From NCBI GenBank assembly GCA_004123355.1, contig SCHM01000001.1, positions 4,766,001 to 4,830,000 of the forward strand: 64,000 bases of DNA, read 5' to 3'. Of this stretch, positions 13,018-24,790 are shown one piece after another (the stretch's first letter is position 1; every line of letters begins with the position of its first letter). Below the pieces are notes generated by a model. The model was not told the DNA's origin. It made no database searches and was given only the letters and a program-made list of their open reading frames with translations. The translations under genes and the position numbers were made by a program. The stretch is from Amphirosellinia nigrospora. Lineage: Eukaryota > Ascomycota > Sordariomycetes > Xylariales > Xylariaceae.

Positions 13018-15676
13018 TGGCAGGGAGCCTGCGTGCCTTGCGGAGTGTGTGTATAGCAGGGCTCATTCACTATGTTTTAATCTGACCTGGTAGAGGAACC
13101 AACAAGCGGCTATCAAGCATATGGAGTATGTCAATGAAAGTAAGAAAGCTCGGCAATACGATTCTCGCGAACCTTGAACCCCGGTAAACACTATATGCGA
13201 TGGCGCTCCGCCCCGTCGGGTAACAGAGCAGCCGTCTGACATAACTCGCTTTGTTGCGGTCGTGTCGGTGCAAGTTTCGATCGACTCGAGGCGGTGCGTT
13301 CAGCTGGTAAATTGCGTTACGTACAGTGAATCTAAAGAAGTCTCGATCGGTTTTGCTATAACCCTCCGCAGACTTACTAAGAGCTATTACAATACAAGAC
13401 TTACTACGAAGAAAGAAAAACTGCCGGGACGTGTTTTAGCCCGCCATATGCGCGGTATGCCTGAAAGTCAAAGTCTAGTTTGAGTATCCATAAGCGACGA
13501 ATCCCGTGAGGGTTTCTTGGCGGAGTTGAGCACGTTTTCAATTCAGTCCTTAGGCTCACAATATTAACATGGCTAACTATAGGGTCAGGAACCTAGCACT
13601 TGCAGTGGACATTAGACAACTGTTGTTAGACGAAGCCTCGTGGATACTATTTTCTTCTGCCTAAAACAGGGCCTCTTAGTCTGCGTGTATGTGCCTATGC
13701 CTTGTGACATGGGATTTTATTTGTAAATCTACAGCTACATGTACTCCCCAACTATTTTGCTCCGGGGGATCGCCAAGAATCAACTCCCTCTATACGGAGA
13801 ATGCCTAGAATGAATTATAGATCGTAAAGTTTTCGCACTTGATCGGAATAAGCTCATCCCCAGCTCCATCATTGACAGCACAGACAAAGATAAATGGAGC
13901 TGGCTCCATCTCTAGAGTGGGCATGGTTATTAGAAATCTGATTCCTCTCGTGCGAAAGTTGTGCCAAGCAGTAAAGGCGAGAGACATAGCCTTGGCTTAC
14001 CCACAAAGCAAACTTTATCGATTTCGGAACCCGAACTCTGATTCCACTCATGAGTGAGAACTAGGAGTAGCCTCGTAGCTCCATCCTCTCCAGAGTTTTT
14101 TGGCACAGCAATCATAAAGCCAAGCATAATTTCAGTCGAATTTACAAGCTACATTCAGCTCTATGGTATACCTACTTACTAGATCATATCACTGCGATAA
14201 CACCGGGAGCCATCATCATTTGATTTAGATCGTACGTAACATGCGTTTGAAATTAACCTTCTCACTTACATGTAAAGCTGTTAGTTCTTTGTAGCACCTA
14301 TATCTCAAGTTGAAATGAGATTGGCAAAGATAAGCGCGCGATCTCATGCAAGGATGGCGATCTAGTCTCCTCGGTTGAGGCGGAAGACGGATAATAATTA
14401 CGTAAGACAGATGAATGTGTGGATCGAATGCTCGCATCTTGGCAATTAGGACAATGCGTCCCACGAGATGAGAAGATTTCTAGAATTTTGAAGGTAGGGG
14501 TGTTGATGTTGAGTAATCTATTCGCAGTAGAGAGCCACTCGGCAACGTGACTTATATGTAGTAGGTGGTCCTCATCTAACAGCGGGGCGGTTTCCGAAGA
14601 CAGATGCACCCAATTGAATCTAATCCGAGCATTATTTTATAGTTTTATGGAGTAAGGTAGCTAGCTGTGCATAGTCCCCGCTGTTAGCTGAGACCCGTCA
14701 CTATGCCGAGTTAGTTGCCAGGGGTACTAGGGAGTAGATATGCAGCCGCAGTTCCTGTGATGTATGGTGATCTCGTCTACTCAATAGGGAATTCAACAGA
14801 CCCTTGAACTCGGATGATGCGCTTAACCCCACCGACGTGATCTTTGGCCAAGCACTTTAACCGCCGTCTTAGTGAATTATCAACTTCAAAAGAGATCTAT
14901 GCCAAGGTCTCTTACTACTTCTAATGGTTTACGTGACGCACTAGGCGGTTTGCCAAGCTATTTGCTGGGCTCTGTTCCAGGCCCATCCTCTATCCCTGCA
15001 AGAATTCGCTAATCCTGTATTGTGATAGGTATTTTCCCCTGGACTAGAAAGACACTTACGGAAGACTACCCGGCCCGCAGTCAACGTGGAACACGACATA
15101 CACGAGGCTTCGGTGACCGTATATGTCTCCGGACCACCCCGCTCTCAACTAGCCTTGTCCTCTCTTTCGTTTCGTTTAGTTAAGAGAAAATTCGAGGTTG
15201 GCACTATACACAATGGAACGGTGTTCGACACGCACTAATTAGCAGCACAAACCTCATGCAAGACTTAGTCTCGATGACTGACAGTTGTCCAGCCCTCTCA
15301 TCTTACTATTGAGATCCCAGATTTGATCAACACATGTTAATAATAGAAAAACTTTATCAGCCTCCTAAGAAGCGCTTGTCGACGGCCTTGTCTTCACCCA
15401 GTGCATAGGGTCTTGGCAGAATACATATCGTTTACGTGTATCCTAACCAGCTGAAAACCAAGGGATCTCAAATAATTTTAGCTAGACTCGGTGTACATAT
15501 TTGTCAACATCATGATAAGTATTAGAATAGTGATGTAGCTATCTTGTCAGAATCCTAATATAAGCCATCTTAGACCGACATATTTCCAGTCTGGTACCAC
15601 ACACATCTCTCACCCATTCCTCATCATCAGACCTCATAACATATTTGTAATCTTATCATTACTTCAATTAATAAAA
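13018..15676. other. Gene-poor intergenic region
   Basis: I recognise no gene here. The stretch is AT-rich with many stops in all frames. The last 100 bases before the downstream start are a plausible promoter and leader, rich in C and T with short CATCATCA-like tracts. Confidence 0.4.
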
Positions 15677-16290
15677 ATGCGCCACACAAAGCCCTACTCG
15701 CCGTGGCTGCCCTTGTGGAGACGTCACTGGCTCAGACTTACATTCATCTTCAGATGCTCTAGCTCTATCAACGACCTAAATATCGCTGCTCCCACGCTTC
15801 CTGCGGTGCTTCAATCGGCTTATGGTGCTTTCCATTCACAAGAACCCAATGCCGAGATTCTTCTCTCGGACCCCGGTGCCTACGTGAAAGAAGTATGCGG
15901 TGTCGTCAGTAAATTACCTAAGGAGGTGTTGGGTGATTTCGGGGACTGGGGCTCAGCACTCCTCCACTTTGCCAGTACCAGGATCTCCTCATACGATGCC
16001 ATCATTACGGATTGTATAACTACGGGAGCAGCTGCTGCTTCTATCACCAACTACTTGCACTCTATCGTTAGCCAGCCCGATAAGCTATGCCAGCCTACCA
16101 GTACTCCAACGGAGGAAACACTACGCCCACTATCACGCCTTACCCTACGTCTACTGGCAACAACAGCACCATTACTAGTACTGGTGTCCCCAGCACATTA
16201 GTTCCTACTGCCGCTGCTGCTAAACCTACTGGCGTTCTGGTTGGCGCAGCAGCTATAGGTGGTCTTCTTGGTGCTGTGGCTCTGTTGTAA
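15677..16290 (+). CDS. GPI-anchored, Ser/Thr-rich secreted cell-wall protein
   Basis: The start codon is at 15677. A signal-peptide-like stretch KALLAVAALVETSLAQ is readable just after it, but in a different frame. The body contains about 100 residues with DPGAYVKEVCGVVSKLP and two or more cysteines, then a Thr/Ser/Pro-rich spacer (TITPYPTSTGNNSTITSTG). The C-terminus ends in a hydrophobic tail, VLVGAAAIGGLLGAVALL, the classic GPI-attachment signal. The order signal peptide, cysteine domain, Ser/Thr linker, GPI tail is common in fungal wall proteins. The pieces lie in three frames; at least one switch, near 16107, fits a C run one base too short. The gene may therefore be intact in the organism. 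No enzymatic function can be assigned. Confidence 0.65.
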
Positions 16291-16739
16291 GCGTTAGACG
16301 GTCAACGGGGTTCAGCACAACCTCCACAACCCTCTTTGTCAATGTTCATATCATCGACTAGGTCATAAGCCTTTTTGATATAGCCCAGCCTCCCTGATCA
16401 GTCGTATTTTAGAAGGATAGAAAAACGAAGATGTTAAACGATATCATGGATGAGGTCAATAAACTCAATTAGTATGTGTGTAAAATAGTATAATTGATTG
16501 CATATTTTACCTAGTTCACTCCCTTGGGTACTAGGTACCGGCCTCATTTAGTAAAAGAGTGAACATAACTATAATCTCCATTGATCACCCAATTCAATGC
16601 CTATATTATCTTTGCAAGTCGTAGCTGTTAGCGAGCGAAGTTTATAATATCGCCTGAAACGTACTTAATCGGGGTACGAAAGGTAACATTTAGCCTTCCG
16701 AGCAACTTGAACATCTCGAAGGCGGGGGTCTTGTCTACG

Positions 16740-16910
16740 TCTTGTAGGGAAACATTATCTATAGCTTTCGGATTTCTTAATCGTCGAGAAAAGAGTATCG
16801 GGATCCCTGTGATATATGGGATAGGTCATCTATACTTATTGTTGCGCGAAGGTCTCTGAAACTATCTCCGTAGGCGTAATTTGGCTATATACAGACAATC
16901 TCCTTGTTTG
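16740..16910 (+). repeat. Degenerate dispersed repeat, copy 1
   Basis: This segment, containing CTGTTGCGCG-like and GGTCTCTGAAACTA motifs, aligns on the same strand with 59690-59890. The best-matching 100 bases (16805-16910) are roughly 80% identical by eye. No coding sequence is seen inside. It could be a fragment of a solo LTR or another non-coding transposon end. Which class it belongs to is not determined. Confidence 0.6.
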
Positions 16911-18270
16911 AGGCCCCGTGGCTTTGTGGCTTCGCGATAGTGTAGCTTCATGACATAGGGGAACCTTTATCAAAGGCACCTCTCTAACTCGCTACGCCGT
17001 CGTCTGTAGCACCGTTGCTAGCAGTAACTTTCCCAATAACGTAGCGGTAAATGTCAAACAATGTACAACCCGAATCTCCGTTAGCTGGAAAACGCGAACC
17101 CCTTTTCTAGGACGATCAATAATTCCCAAGTACACTTATCCCTATCCAGACCTTCACCAGGTTGCCGAAAACCAGCCTCAATGCCGCCCTTTATTCCCGA
17201 AACTCGGCCCTGTTATAGACGACATAAAGGCAAGTCAGACAGTAGACAGTCATCTCATCAGCTCCTAGCTTCCCGTGCATGCCTACTATTTCTTGCCCCT
17301 TTCGATCTTCTAAGTTCGCAATAGGATATTATATATAGAAAATAGGGGCTACTCTATGTTCGTTTTCTGGCGAAGCCACTGCAGTAGATGTATACACAGG
17401 CGGCTGGTAGATATCTTTGGTATAACCTTTGAAGCTACACAATTCAAGCTTCGACGCGCATAATCAATAACCCTAGTTAGGTATGCTCACAACTAAGAAG
17501 CTTTATATACAGGACCTACACCCACGTATTAGAATGATTATTTTATCTAATATTTCAATTGTTGAGCATCGCAGAGAAATGGCTACGAGGCCTAACGACG
17601 GCTAACGAGTTGGGCTCTCTCTATAGAAATCACGTATCTCTCATTCAGAATATGGAAGCTCTACAGAACAACAAGTAGGATTCGACACTACCTCACAGCA
17701 AGTAATGCGTCACAAATTCCATCGACAGTTCGAGACGATACGCAATTCAGCTAGCTGTACTAGGAGCACGGGCTTGGCAAGCCGTTCCGGTTATCTAAAA
17801 CCCTTCAAAATGGGTACCAAAATGCTGAAACCGGCAGTTCGAGGAGCGGTGGGCCTCATTCCGTGCAGCTAGTAGAGAGACTAAAGCCTGACAGGTCGCT
17901 TGACACTTCGAGGTAGAGTGCTTTAATGAAACATGGCGGGCATGAACTGAGCTTTGTAGAATACGGAGCGAGATTCGATTGCCACTTCATGTTTATCTAT
18001 ATCTAGAGGATAATACAGTAACAAAGGTCCCCTCCCCCCCGATGATCACACAAATTGGATCATGAAGAATGAACAGCTCAGAATACTTCGTGTTACTCAT
18101 ACTCTTAGATTCACGCAGCCAATGCCAAAGTTTCGTTACAACTTCATGTTCAGGGATAACGGAAACCGTGTTGTGACCAAAGTCCATGCCAGGATGAAAG
18201 CCGAGCTTAAAGTTACACTACAGGGCAGACGGTAGTTGTCATAGAGTTACCAAGTTATATTAACATGCGA
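16911..18270. other. Gene-poor intergenic region
   Basis: I see no gene. The sequence is AT-rich with short open frames only. It follows the degenerate repeat and may contain more decayed transposon sequence that I cannot classify. Confidence 0.4.
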
Positions 18271-18277
18271 CCAATGA

Positions 18278-18440
18278 GGGTAAGTGGTCTAGCAAGGAGT
18301 CTGAAGGACCTACCTATACCGATCTACTTCGCACTAGCATGTAGACTAGCAAGGGGTTTGGAGTTATCGTTAGTACACCTCCCTATGAGGACCTACCTAT
18401 ATAGACCTACGCGTACAAACTAGCAAAAGTTCTGAGGTTT
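18278..18440. repeat. Imperfect tandem repeat, about three units
   Basis: Three units begin with CTAGCAA(G/A) at about 18281, 18346 and 18419. The first two carry GGACCTACCTATA near their middle or end, followed by GA(T/C)CTAC. Spacing is about 65-75 bases and copies are diverged. No known function is indicated. Confidence 0.55.
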
Positions 18441-19004
18441 TAGCTATATAAAAAATGGGTAGACCCATTCACTTCGATCTGAAACGAGGGTAGATTTTAA
18501 GTTTACTCCAGTCTGCAGAAAGTTCACCACCGGTCGGGAAAGTTCTAGTTAATATGCATAGACCTTCATATCCTTGTTACAAGTCACATGTAACCCACAT
18601 GACAAATTCAGAAACACCAGATCTAGATAACCATCATTCACTTCCTTCATTAAGTCGCATATATTCTTGTAATTCTAGCCGATCACATGAAATTATGTTG
18701 CATCGTGGGACTAGTAATAGGTTATCATGCTTCCAGCCAGAACAAATTTAGTACCGGCCATCACTGTCACCATCGCAGCCTGTGTGTTTAATGACATTCC
18801 AAGGACATAAAACTGGTGTGCAGATTGGTGTTTCGTTTAGCTGACCTCTATTGACATGGCTTTAGCTACTTAACCCATATAAATACAAGACAATCGCCTG
18901 ATTGCACTAATCATTTCCCAAACATTACCTCCCACCCTCCATTCCTAGGCTGCTTGCCACAACATTATCGTCAGCAGTTTAGCAGATTCCTTGACGTAAC
19001 TGTA

Positions 19005-20353
19005 ATGGCGAGCCTTACCAGAAACGCTAGTGATATTTTTGTAGCTTCGGTAACCTTGATTATATCGACTTCGTTATCTATACTCTTACGAATTGCTCTG
19101 AAGCTCTATCGTCGTCAAGCACTACAGGGTCCAGATTGGATGTGCTTCATCGCTACGGCTACGTTTCTCGTGTACTCTACACTGACTTTAAACTGTAAGT
19201 CTGTTCCATTTCAATTTCTGTTATTGAATAATTACTACATACACCCTACGCACAAACCAGAAACATAAATTCGTGAGCTGATTGGAGATCAACGTCATTT
19301 CTTGAGTTCTCAAGCCCCATGTATCCAATTTCTGACCACCTACTTCGGTATTCACGAGTTGCTTACTCTTTGAATAAGTTATTTTCAACGTATCTACATC
19401 TCATTCATTCGACCTCGACCCAACCCTTCCGTTGGACGAATTACACCGCCTTGCAAAGGTAAAAGGACTTAAGTAACCAAGTATAGGACCGTACTAAGAT
19501 TTCAAGAAGCTTATCTACACTAACGAGCTTTTATTTGGCTTTGGCATCACTACGACTAAACTTAGCATACTCTGGTTCTACTTCACACTCTTCTCGGTTG
19601 ACGAGACTCTAAATCACATCATTAAGGCTACTATTGTCATTTGTATCCTCTGGTTTACCGTCGCTACTCTGGTGATTGCTTTGCAATGTATGCCAGTCCA
19701 AGCATACTGGGAGCATTTCGACTTGCCCCCTTACTGTCTTGAATACCCTCGCGTTTTGCTAGGATATGAGATATCTAATCTCTTAATCGACGTGGCAATA
19801 TTGTGCATCCCAGCGGGGACTGTGATGCGACTGCGACTTGCATGGTCAAAAAAATTCCGATTGTGGGCATTTTCCTCTCGGGACGGTGTAAGCTGTATAT
19901 CTTTGCCCCTTTATTGACATGCTCTTAACATGTGTTAGAGTCTGTATTGCTAGCATTGTCAGGTTGACTGCAATTTGGCATCCGCCGAATATCTTCCGAG
20001 ATTGTGAGTTTTCTTTCCCCACGCGATTTCCTCCGTTACCGACTCACTGAATACCAGTCAACTTTGGTGGCACATACCTATGGTCTTCGGTGCAGCTAGG
20101 CGTGGCGATCATCACCAGTTGTCTGCCCACCTTTGGGCCACTACTTCCGCTACTTGGAAGACTAATTCCTTGCATCTGTAGTCGGCATGAGTCGCTGAGG
20201 TCCCGTGAATCTGCTCAACCGAGGACCAGAACTCACGAGGCTAGTCCCATTGACCTTGAGCACGCCTGGGCCATGGATGAAGGCGAGGAATTTGATAGTC
20301 AACAATATGCGCTCCATCCGATTCCATCCAGGAAAACTCTAGTTAATAGATAG
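19005..20353 (+). CDS. Fungal rhodopsin-like (SAT4 family) seven-helix membrane protein
   Basis: The ATG at 19005 opens with MASLTRNASDIFVASV and a first hydrophobic helix. A multi-exon reading follows. LLFGFGITTTKLSILWFY near 19525 is the family's hallmark helix. CMPVQAYW near 19690 matches the conserved CxPVxxxW motif after a transmembrane segment. VCIASIVRLTAIW near 19950 matches the conserved VxxAS(I/V)xR helix. The C-terminal tail is charged and cytosolic in family members. Introns are seen at 19195 (GTAAGT donor), near 19485, at about 19884 (GTGTAAGC donor) and near 20005. The A run at 19848-19854 appears one base short. Family members resemble PTH11-type receptors, but no CFEM domain is present. 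The ligand is unknown. Confidence 0.65.
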
Positions 20354-20920
20354 GCTAAAGTAGTTAAGACTATTTGCCATATTCTTACGTTTACTCCTAA
20401 GAATGGTGACTGCCGTCACAATTATCGAACACTGCGTACGCGTTAAAAAGCAGTATTTTTGCATAGGTAGTACGCGTAGGTTAGGTAGCTAGGGTTGACA
20501 AGGGTGGTTAATCTTATCTTGTTTGAATTCTCATAAAAGTTAAAATAGCATTAGACAATAACATAATACATCTAATCTCGAGTAGACCAAAGCTACAACC
20601 ATAGCACTGTTGTCCGAGGCATATAGGAGGCTTGGGAACAGGTGCCGTCAGTTGCCATTAGGTGTTGTCAAGTGACGATCGACAAAGGCCAACCTGGAAG
20701 TACCTCGGATATCTCAAAGTCAGAGATTTCAACTTCTGCGTCCGCGCGCCACATGCGTCTTTACGGTCATTCGGAGTATAACATACGGATTCTGCATATA
20801 GCCTTGACACACGTTGTCGCGGAATTAGTCCATATCGCTGCTAAATGATAATTCTGCGCGTATACTATACGTTCGGTACAGGAAATCAGCGCACAAACGA
20901 CATAGCAACGTCGTGTCGCA
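20354..20920. other. Intergenic region
   Basis: No gene is recognised between the rhodopsin-like gene and the acetyltransferase. The AT-rich segment probably contains the terminator of the first and the promoter of the second. Confidence 0.35.
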
Positions 20921-21373
20921 ATGCAATCTAAGCCTCGGATCGCAGACATAAGCGATCTAGCAGCTATCCAAGACGTCGTCAAAGATGCCTATACGCCCTA
21001 CATAAGCTGTATCGGACGGGAGCCTGGACCATTGTTAGACGATTACGAGGCCCTCATCAAGTGTCGTCGCGTTACCGTTGTGGAAGTTGATCGCGTGGTC
21101 CGAGGGATTCTTGTACTCATACCCGAGGACGACGCGATGCTCCTAGATAACGTGGCTGTCTCTTCCTCTGCTCAGAGACTGGGACTGGGACGTCTGTTGA
21201 TCGCGCATGCAGAACAGTGTGCTAAGATCGCTGGGTTTCTCCTCATCAAGCTCTATACGAACGAGGCTATGACGAGAAACATCGAGTATTACAATCGAAT
21301 AGGGTATGCAGAGACCCATCGGGCCGAAGAGAAAGGACTAAAGAGAGTGTACATGGTGAAGTCATTGGCCTGA
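20921..21373 (+). CDS. GNAT-family N-acetyltransferase
   Basis: This single uninterrupted frame of 150 residues starts at an ATG and is one of the few genes here with no visible break. Its order fits the GNAT fold: strand and helix 1 (RIADISDLAAIQDVVKDAY), the central strands VVRGILVLIPED and MLLDNVAVSSSAQ, then the acetyl-CoA pyrophosphate-binding loop QRLGLGRLL (a Q/RxxGxG/A motif). LIKLYTNEAMTRNIEYYNRI and GYAETHR match the family's last strand and helix (motif B, NxxxxxYYxxxGF/Y). It would transfer acetyl from acetyl-CoA to an amine. The substrate cannot be told. It has no clear partner nearby. Confidence 0.85.
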   Translation: MQSKPRIADISDLAAIQDVVKDAYTPYISCIGREPGPLLDDYEALIKCRRVTVVEVDRVVRGILVLIPEDDAMLLDNVAVSSSAQRLGLGRLLIAHAEQCAKIAGFLLIKLYTNEAMTRNIEYYNRIGYAETHRAEEKGLKRVYMVKSLA

Positions 21374-21909
21374 ACAGAGACGTTAGCAGTGGGCATCGAC
21401 TACCGTTTCTTACTTACATGTTACGTGTCCGCTCATTATAGATATTATTCGCTTCAGATAAGTGAGCTGTATATTTAACGGAATGATAATTAAATAGGAA
21501 ATCATATGCTAATGCACGCTGTATCCTTAAATCATTATGGTGATGTTCTGGTGACGAATGGGCAGGTTAAGGTACCTACATAGGACCTAGTGAGGGGAGG
21601 CAGCATGGGATAGGGGTTAGCCAACATTTCAGTTCCCCGACAGGAGATGCCTGTCAAAGAAAATACTGGTAACTGAGACAAGATACTAGACAAATGGTGC
21701 ACATGGTTTTAGCCCCCTAAGTAGTAATCGAAGCCGTGACGAGCTGTAGCGTACGCCAGTGCATCAGGACATCTACACGCTTATTTTCGTCGTCATTGCA
21801 GGGGTCGTGCTTCAGTGCGGCGTCAGCCAAATTGTCACCAAGCGGCTTTTGCGGTCTCGAAGATCAGCAACGTCTGCACGGCCGATCTGGACGCACGAGC
21901 GGGTAGGGT
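21374..21909. other. Intergenic region
   Basis: I see no gene. It separates the acetyltransferase from the 3' end of the minus-strand HET fragment. Confidence 0.35.
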
Positions 21910-22540
21910 CTAAATTATCGTCAAGACGTACGACATGGCAGCGTCACAGTCCCAGAACCAGATTACGGAGTCCCATGCAATTGTCCGTTCCCAATAACTG
22001 ACAAACCTCGCCGTCGGATTTGGGTGTTCTTTGGTTGACAAGCTCCTTAACAAATCGTTCACAGCTTGTATGTCGTCTTTACTTGTGTGCGCCGGAGTCA
22101 ACTGGTTCAGGGGCCCGTCGTCTGAGCAACGGAAGGCTATAAAGTAGCCCTCATCAAGGCGGGCGATCTGCGCGAGATCGGTGTCTCCATACTTGAGAAT
22201 CCTAGCCGCGTATCTTTCTTCCATCTCGCGTCACTGCCAGAGGTTGTTTTCCTTGCGGTAGTACTTGCGGCACTTCGTTCGCCAGGCCTGCAAACCGGAT
22301 GAGGTTTGTCAGACGAAGGTAAGGTAGGCGTGAAAGCTCCGCCTCATCCGTGTCGAGATGTGACAGTACGAAATAATATGGGCACTGAAAGAGGTACTGC
22401 ACGACATCGTACCAAATGTCGTAGAAGCTCCTACGGTGGTCTATCATCAAAAGCGTCGGCCCGTACACGAAAAGACTTGTCGGGTCAGGCAGATCTCTTG
22501 CACAACCCATACCCGTTGCCAGTAGCTCGACTTCATGACC
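21910..22540 (-). pseudogene. HET-domain (heterokaryon incompatibility) protein, 5'-truncated fragment
   Basis: Read on the minus strand from about 22530, YWQRVWVVQEICLTRQVF is the conserved WxxRVWVVQE motif of HET domains, followed by VYGPTLLMIDH where family members have a similar strand. The remaining 150 or so residues (for example SRLPYLRLTNLIRFAGLA and YGDTDLAQIARLDEGYFIAF) match nothing I can name. HET proteins control nonself recognition and programmed cell death in fungi. The upstream HET motifs, including the usual ALCINQ region, are missing: just upstream the sequence becomes the left arm of a long inverted repeat. The frame is also interrupted near 22470, where a T run looks short. 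Most likely a gene remnant cut by a rearrangement. Confidence 0.6.
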
Positions 22541-22670
22541 ATTCTAAAATGGTGTGTCACAAGTCCAGTACACGTATAGTCAACTGCAGGCAGTCAAGTG
22601 CTCGACTTGACAACGTTCTACTTTTGTAGTGTTATAGTATAGTGTGCAGTTCTGTATCATGACATGGTGT
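22540..22670 (+). repeat. Left arm of long inverted repeat
   Basis: The sequence is the reverse complement of 25690-25833, about 85% identical by eye over the central 73 bases (TCAAGTGCTCGACTTG is shared). Nearly all differences are transitions, the pattern expected after repeat-induced point mutation. The arm contains a small palindrome, GTCAAG...CTTGAC, and starts next to the truncated HET fragment. Confidence 0.8.
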
Positions 22671-22844
22671 TTAGAGAACAGACCGAAACAGCAAGCTCTA
22701 TTCCCAAGCAACCATGGGGGTATAAATCATTTCTATCCAATCTAGCCAGGAAACATGTGTAGGGAAACCTACTGCGCCATAAAGCGATTCATACTTGTAA
22801 ATGATTTCCCTTCGCAGCCAGCTTATCTCGGGGATATATCATAT

Positions 22845-24544
22845 CTAAGCAACCCATTTCCAACCCTTGCCTTTCCATCAGCCCATCGCACCCGACACAA
22901 CATGCAGTGGCACCCATTAAAAGCGCACCGTCCAGTATGCGACATGAGCGTACGCTTTTGTACCCTCGTGTGGGCTCCCGAGTAATTGACCACCAACGGG
23001 GTTCCGAAAAGTGTGCCCAAACCTCTCACAAATAGGATGAATGCGTTGACAGCAGCATACTGCTGAATGCCGAAGACCTCGGCAATCAAGGCGGGAACAG
23101 TGCGTAGTACCCGCCAGCAGAGAAGCTGTAGAATACCAGGAAAGCCAGCCAGAGCGAGAAGGAAGTCGACGTGGTAGCCAGAACACTGGAAAGCCAGAGG
23201 GCAAAAACACTGACGCCGGAGAGGAGCAGAGTTATTACCACTAGGTTTTGCCTACCAAAACGATCGCCAGCGTAGCCAGTCAGAACCCGCGACACGGCGT
23301 TGATGGCATTGCTAATAGCCAGGAGATTGGCACCTTCGGCGGCTGTTTGGCCCAGGATCACGGTATATGATGGGATAAATGCGAGAGGAAGTTGGGCGCC
23401 AGCAGCCTAGCGAAGGTCAGCATCAATTCTAGAGCGAAATGCATCGAATCGAGAGCGAGGAGATATAGAAGCCATCGGATGCGCTTTCCGAGAGGAGTCT
23501 ACAGAAGCGCAATCCGCGCGAGCTGATCTATCAATATGTTGTACACTGACCTGAAGAAATGCAGCCACGGCGGAGAAGATGAAGATTGGGCGCGAGGCTA
23601 AAGAACGTGACACATGGGTATCTCGTCTTTCAGGTCTGTTTGTAGTTGAAGCCGGGACAACGGACTTCGTGGTACTGACAAGGCAACGGGTAGCCCGGCA
23701 ATCAGATAGAACAAGGCAAAAATTCTAAGAGTCCAACGACCACCAACAGAACTTAACAATGCTCGGATCACAGGGGAGAATATGAGACCACCCGCACCAC
23801 CACCAGCGAGGATCTAACCAGTGCACAGAGAAATCAGCATGAGCACTAAAGGGCTATTATGGCATATAGCTTCGAATCCACCAACTATAATATCGCTTTG
23901 AAGGGTGCGAAGAGGAATCCGTAGTGGGAAGAACTTACAAACCCCATCGCCGTCGCCCGGTGAGTGGTAAAGTACTCGGGCGCAGGTGCCAAAAGAGGGA
24001 AATACAAAAGTGACATTCCAAGGCCAGCCAGCAACCCTTGTGTCAATAACAGATGCCATATAGAAGTGCTCAAGGACGCTAGCCCGAACCGGCTGACATC
24101 ATGAGAACTCCGAGAGTAGTGATGGTCCTAGGCGTCAACAGACGCATGGTCTTACGGCGCCATGCCCGAGTTGAGGGTGTATTAGACGCAGTCCCCATGA
24201 TCCGTGCTCAATGCGTGATATCACGGGATTCACGAGTATGCCACCCGCCCAGGTCAAACCATAGCAAAGCGTACCAACGAAACTAAGCAACGCCGTAGGC
24301 GGAGCTGCCTGTGAGGCAGGGCTGGGTACAAGAACGTCTTGGGCGGTTGATAGATAGTACTCTTGAAATACACCAAAACACTGGTTATAACCGATTGTTA
24401 GGGCTATAGTCGCAAATGCTGACAGAAGAACCACGACTTGCTTCTTCCGTGGGATTGGCGGTAAAGCCAGCACCGTGGTTTCGGGAATGTCTTGATGCTC
24501 GGCTTGCGAGATGTGAGGGCAATTGATTCAGTTCGGGCTGCCAT
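22845..24544 (-). CDS. MFS transporter, monocarboxylate transporter-like family
   Basis: The start MAARTESI is at 24544. Conserved pieces follow in family order: a first helix VVVLLSAFATIALTIGYNQ; FGVFQEYYL after it, the typical first loop of fungal MCT-like MFS proteins; LLSFVGTLCYGLTWAGGI; LAGLGMSLLYFPLLAPAPEY near 24020; VSRVLTGYAGDRFGRQN near 23260 (the MFS loop GxxxDRxGR); and a C-terminal helix ending WKWVA at 22845. An intron runs from a GTCAGT donor near 23550 to an acceptor near 23407. Several frame slips occur. A short spliceable ATG exon upstream at 24790 (MAHVIREAAEMEFDAP, GTAAGC donor near 24655) may be a 5' exon or an upstream ORF. The substrate is unknown, probably a carboxylate or small organic compound. 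The gene lies inside a segment bounded by inverted repeats. Confidence 0.75.
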
Positions 24545-24790
24545 TGCAAATACCGACGCTTTTAAAATGAAACCATAGGCATAAATGCTCAAAGAAAGAG
24601 CGGAAAGGAAGTAGATCGTGAATGAACATTATGAAGATCGAAGCGCAAGCGCTTACAAAGACCGAAGAATGACCAGGGGTGGCACTCCACTAAGAGTGGC
24701 CCGCGATAATAAATCGGCGGCGATCTTCACGAACACGGAATCCGGGGCATCAAATTCCATCTCGGCGGCTTCCCGAATAACGTGCGCCAT

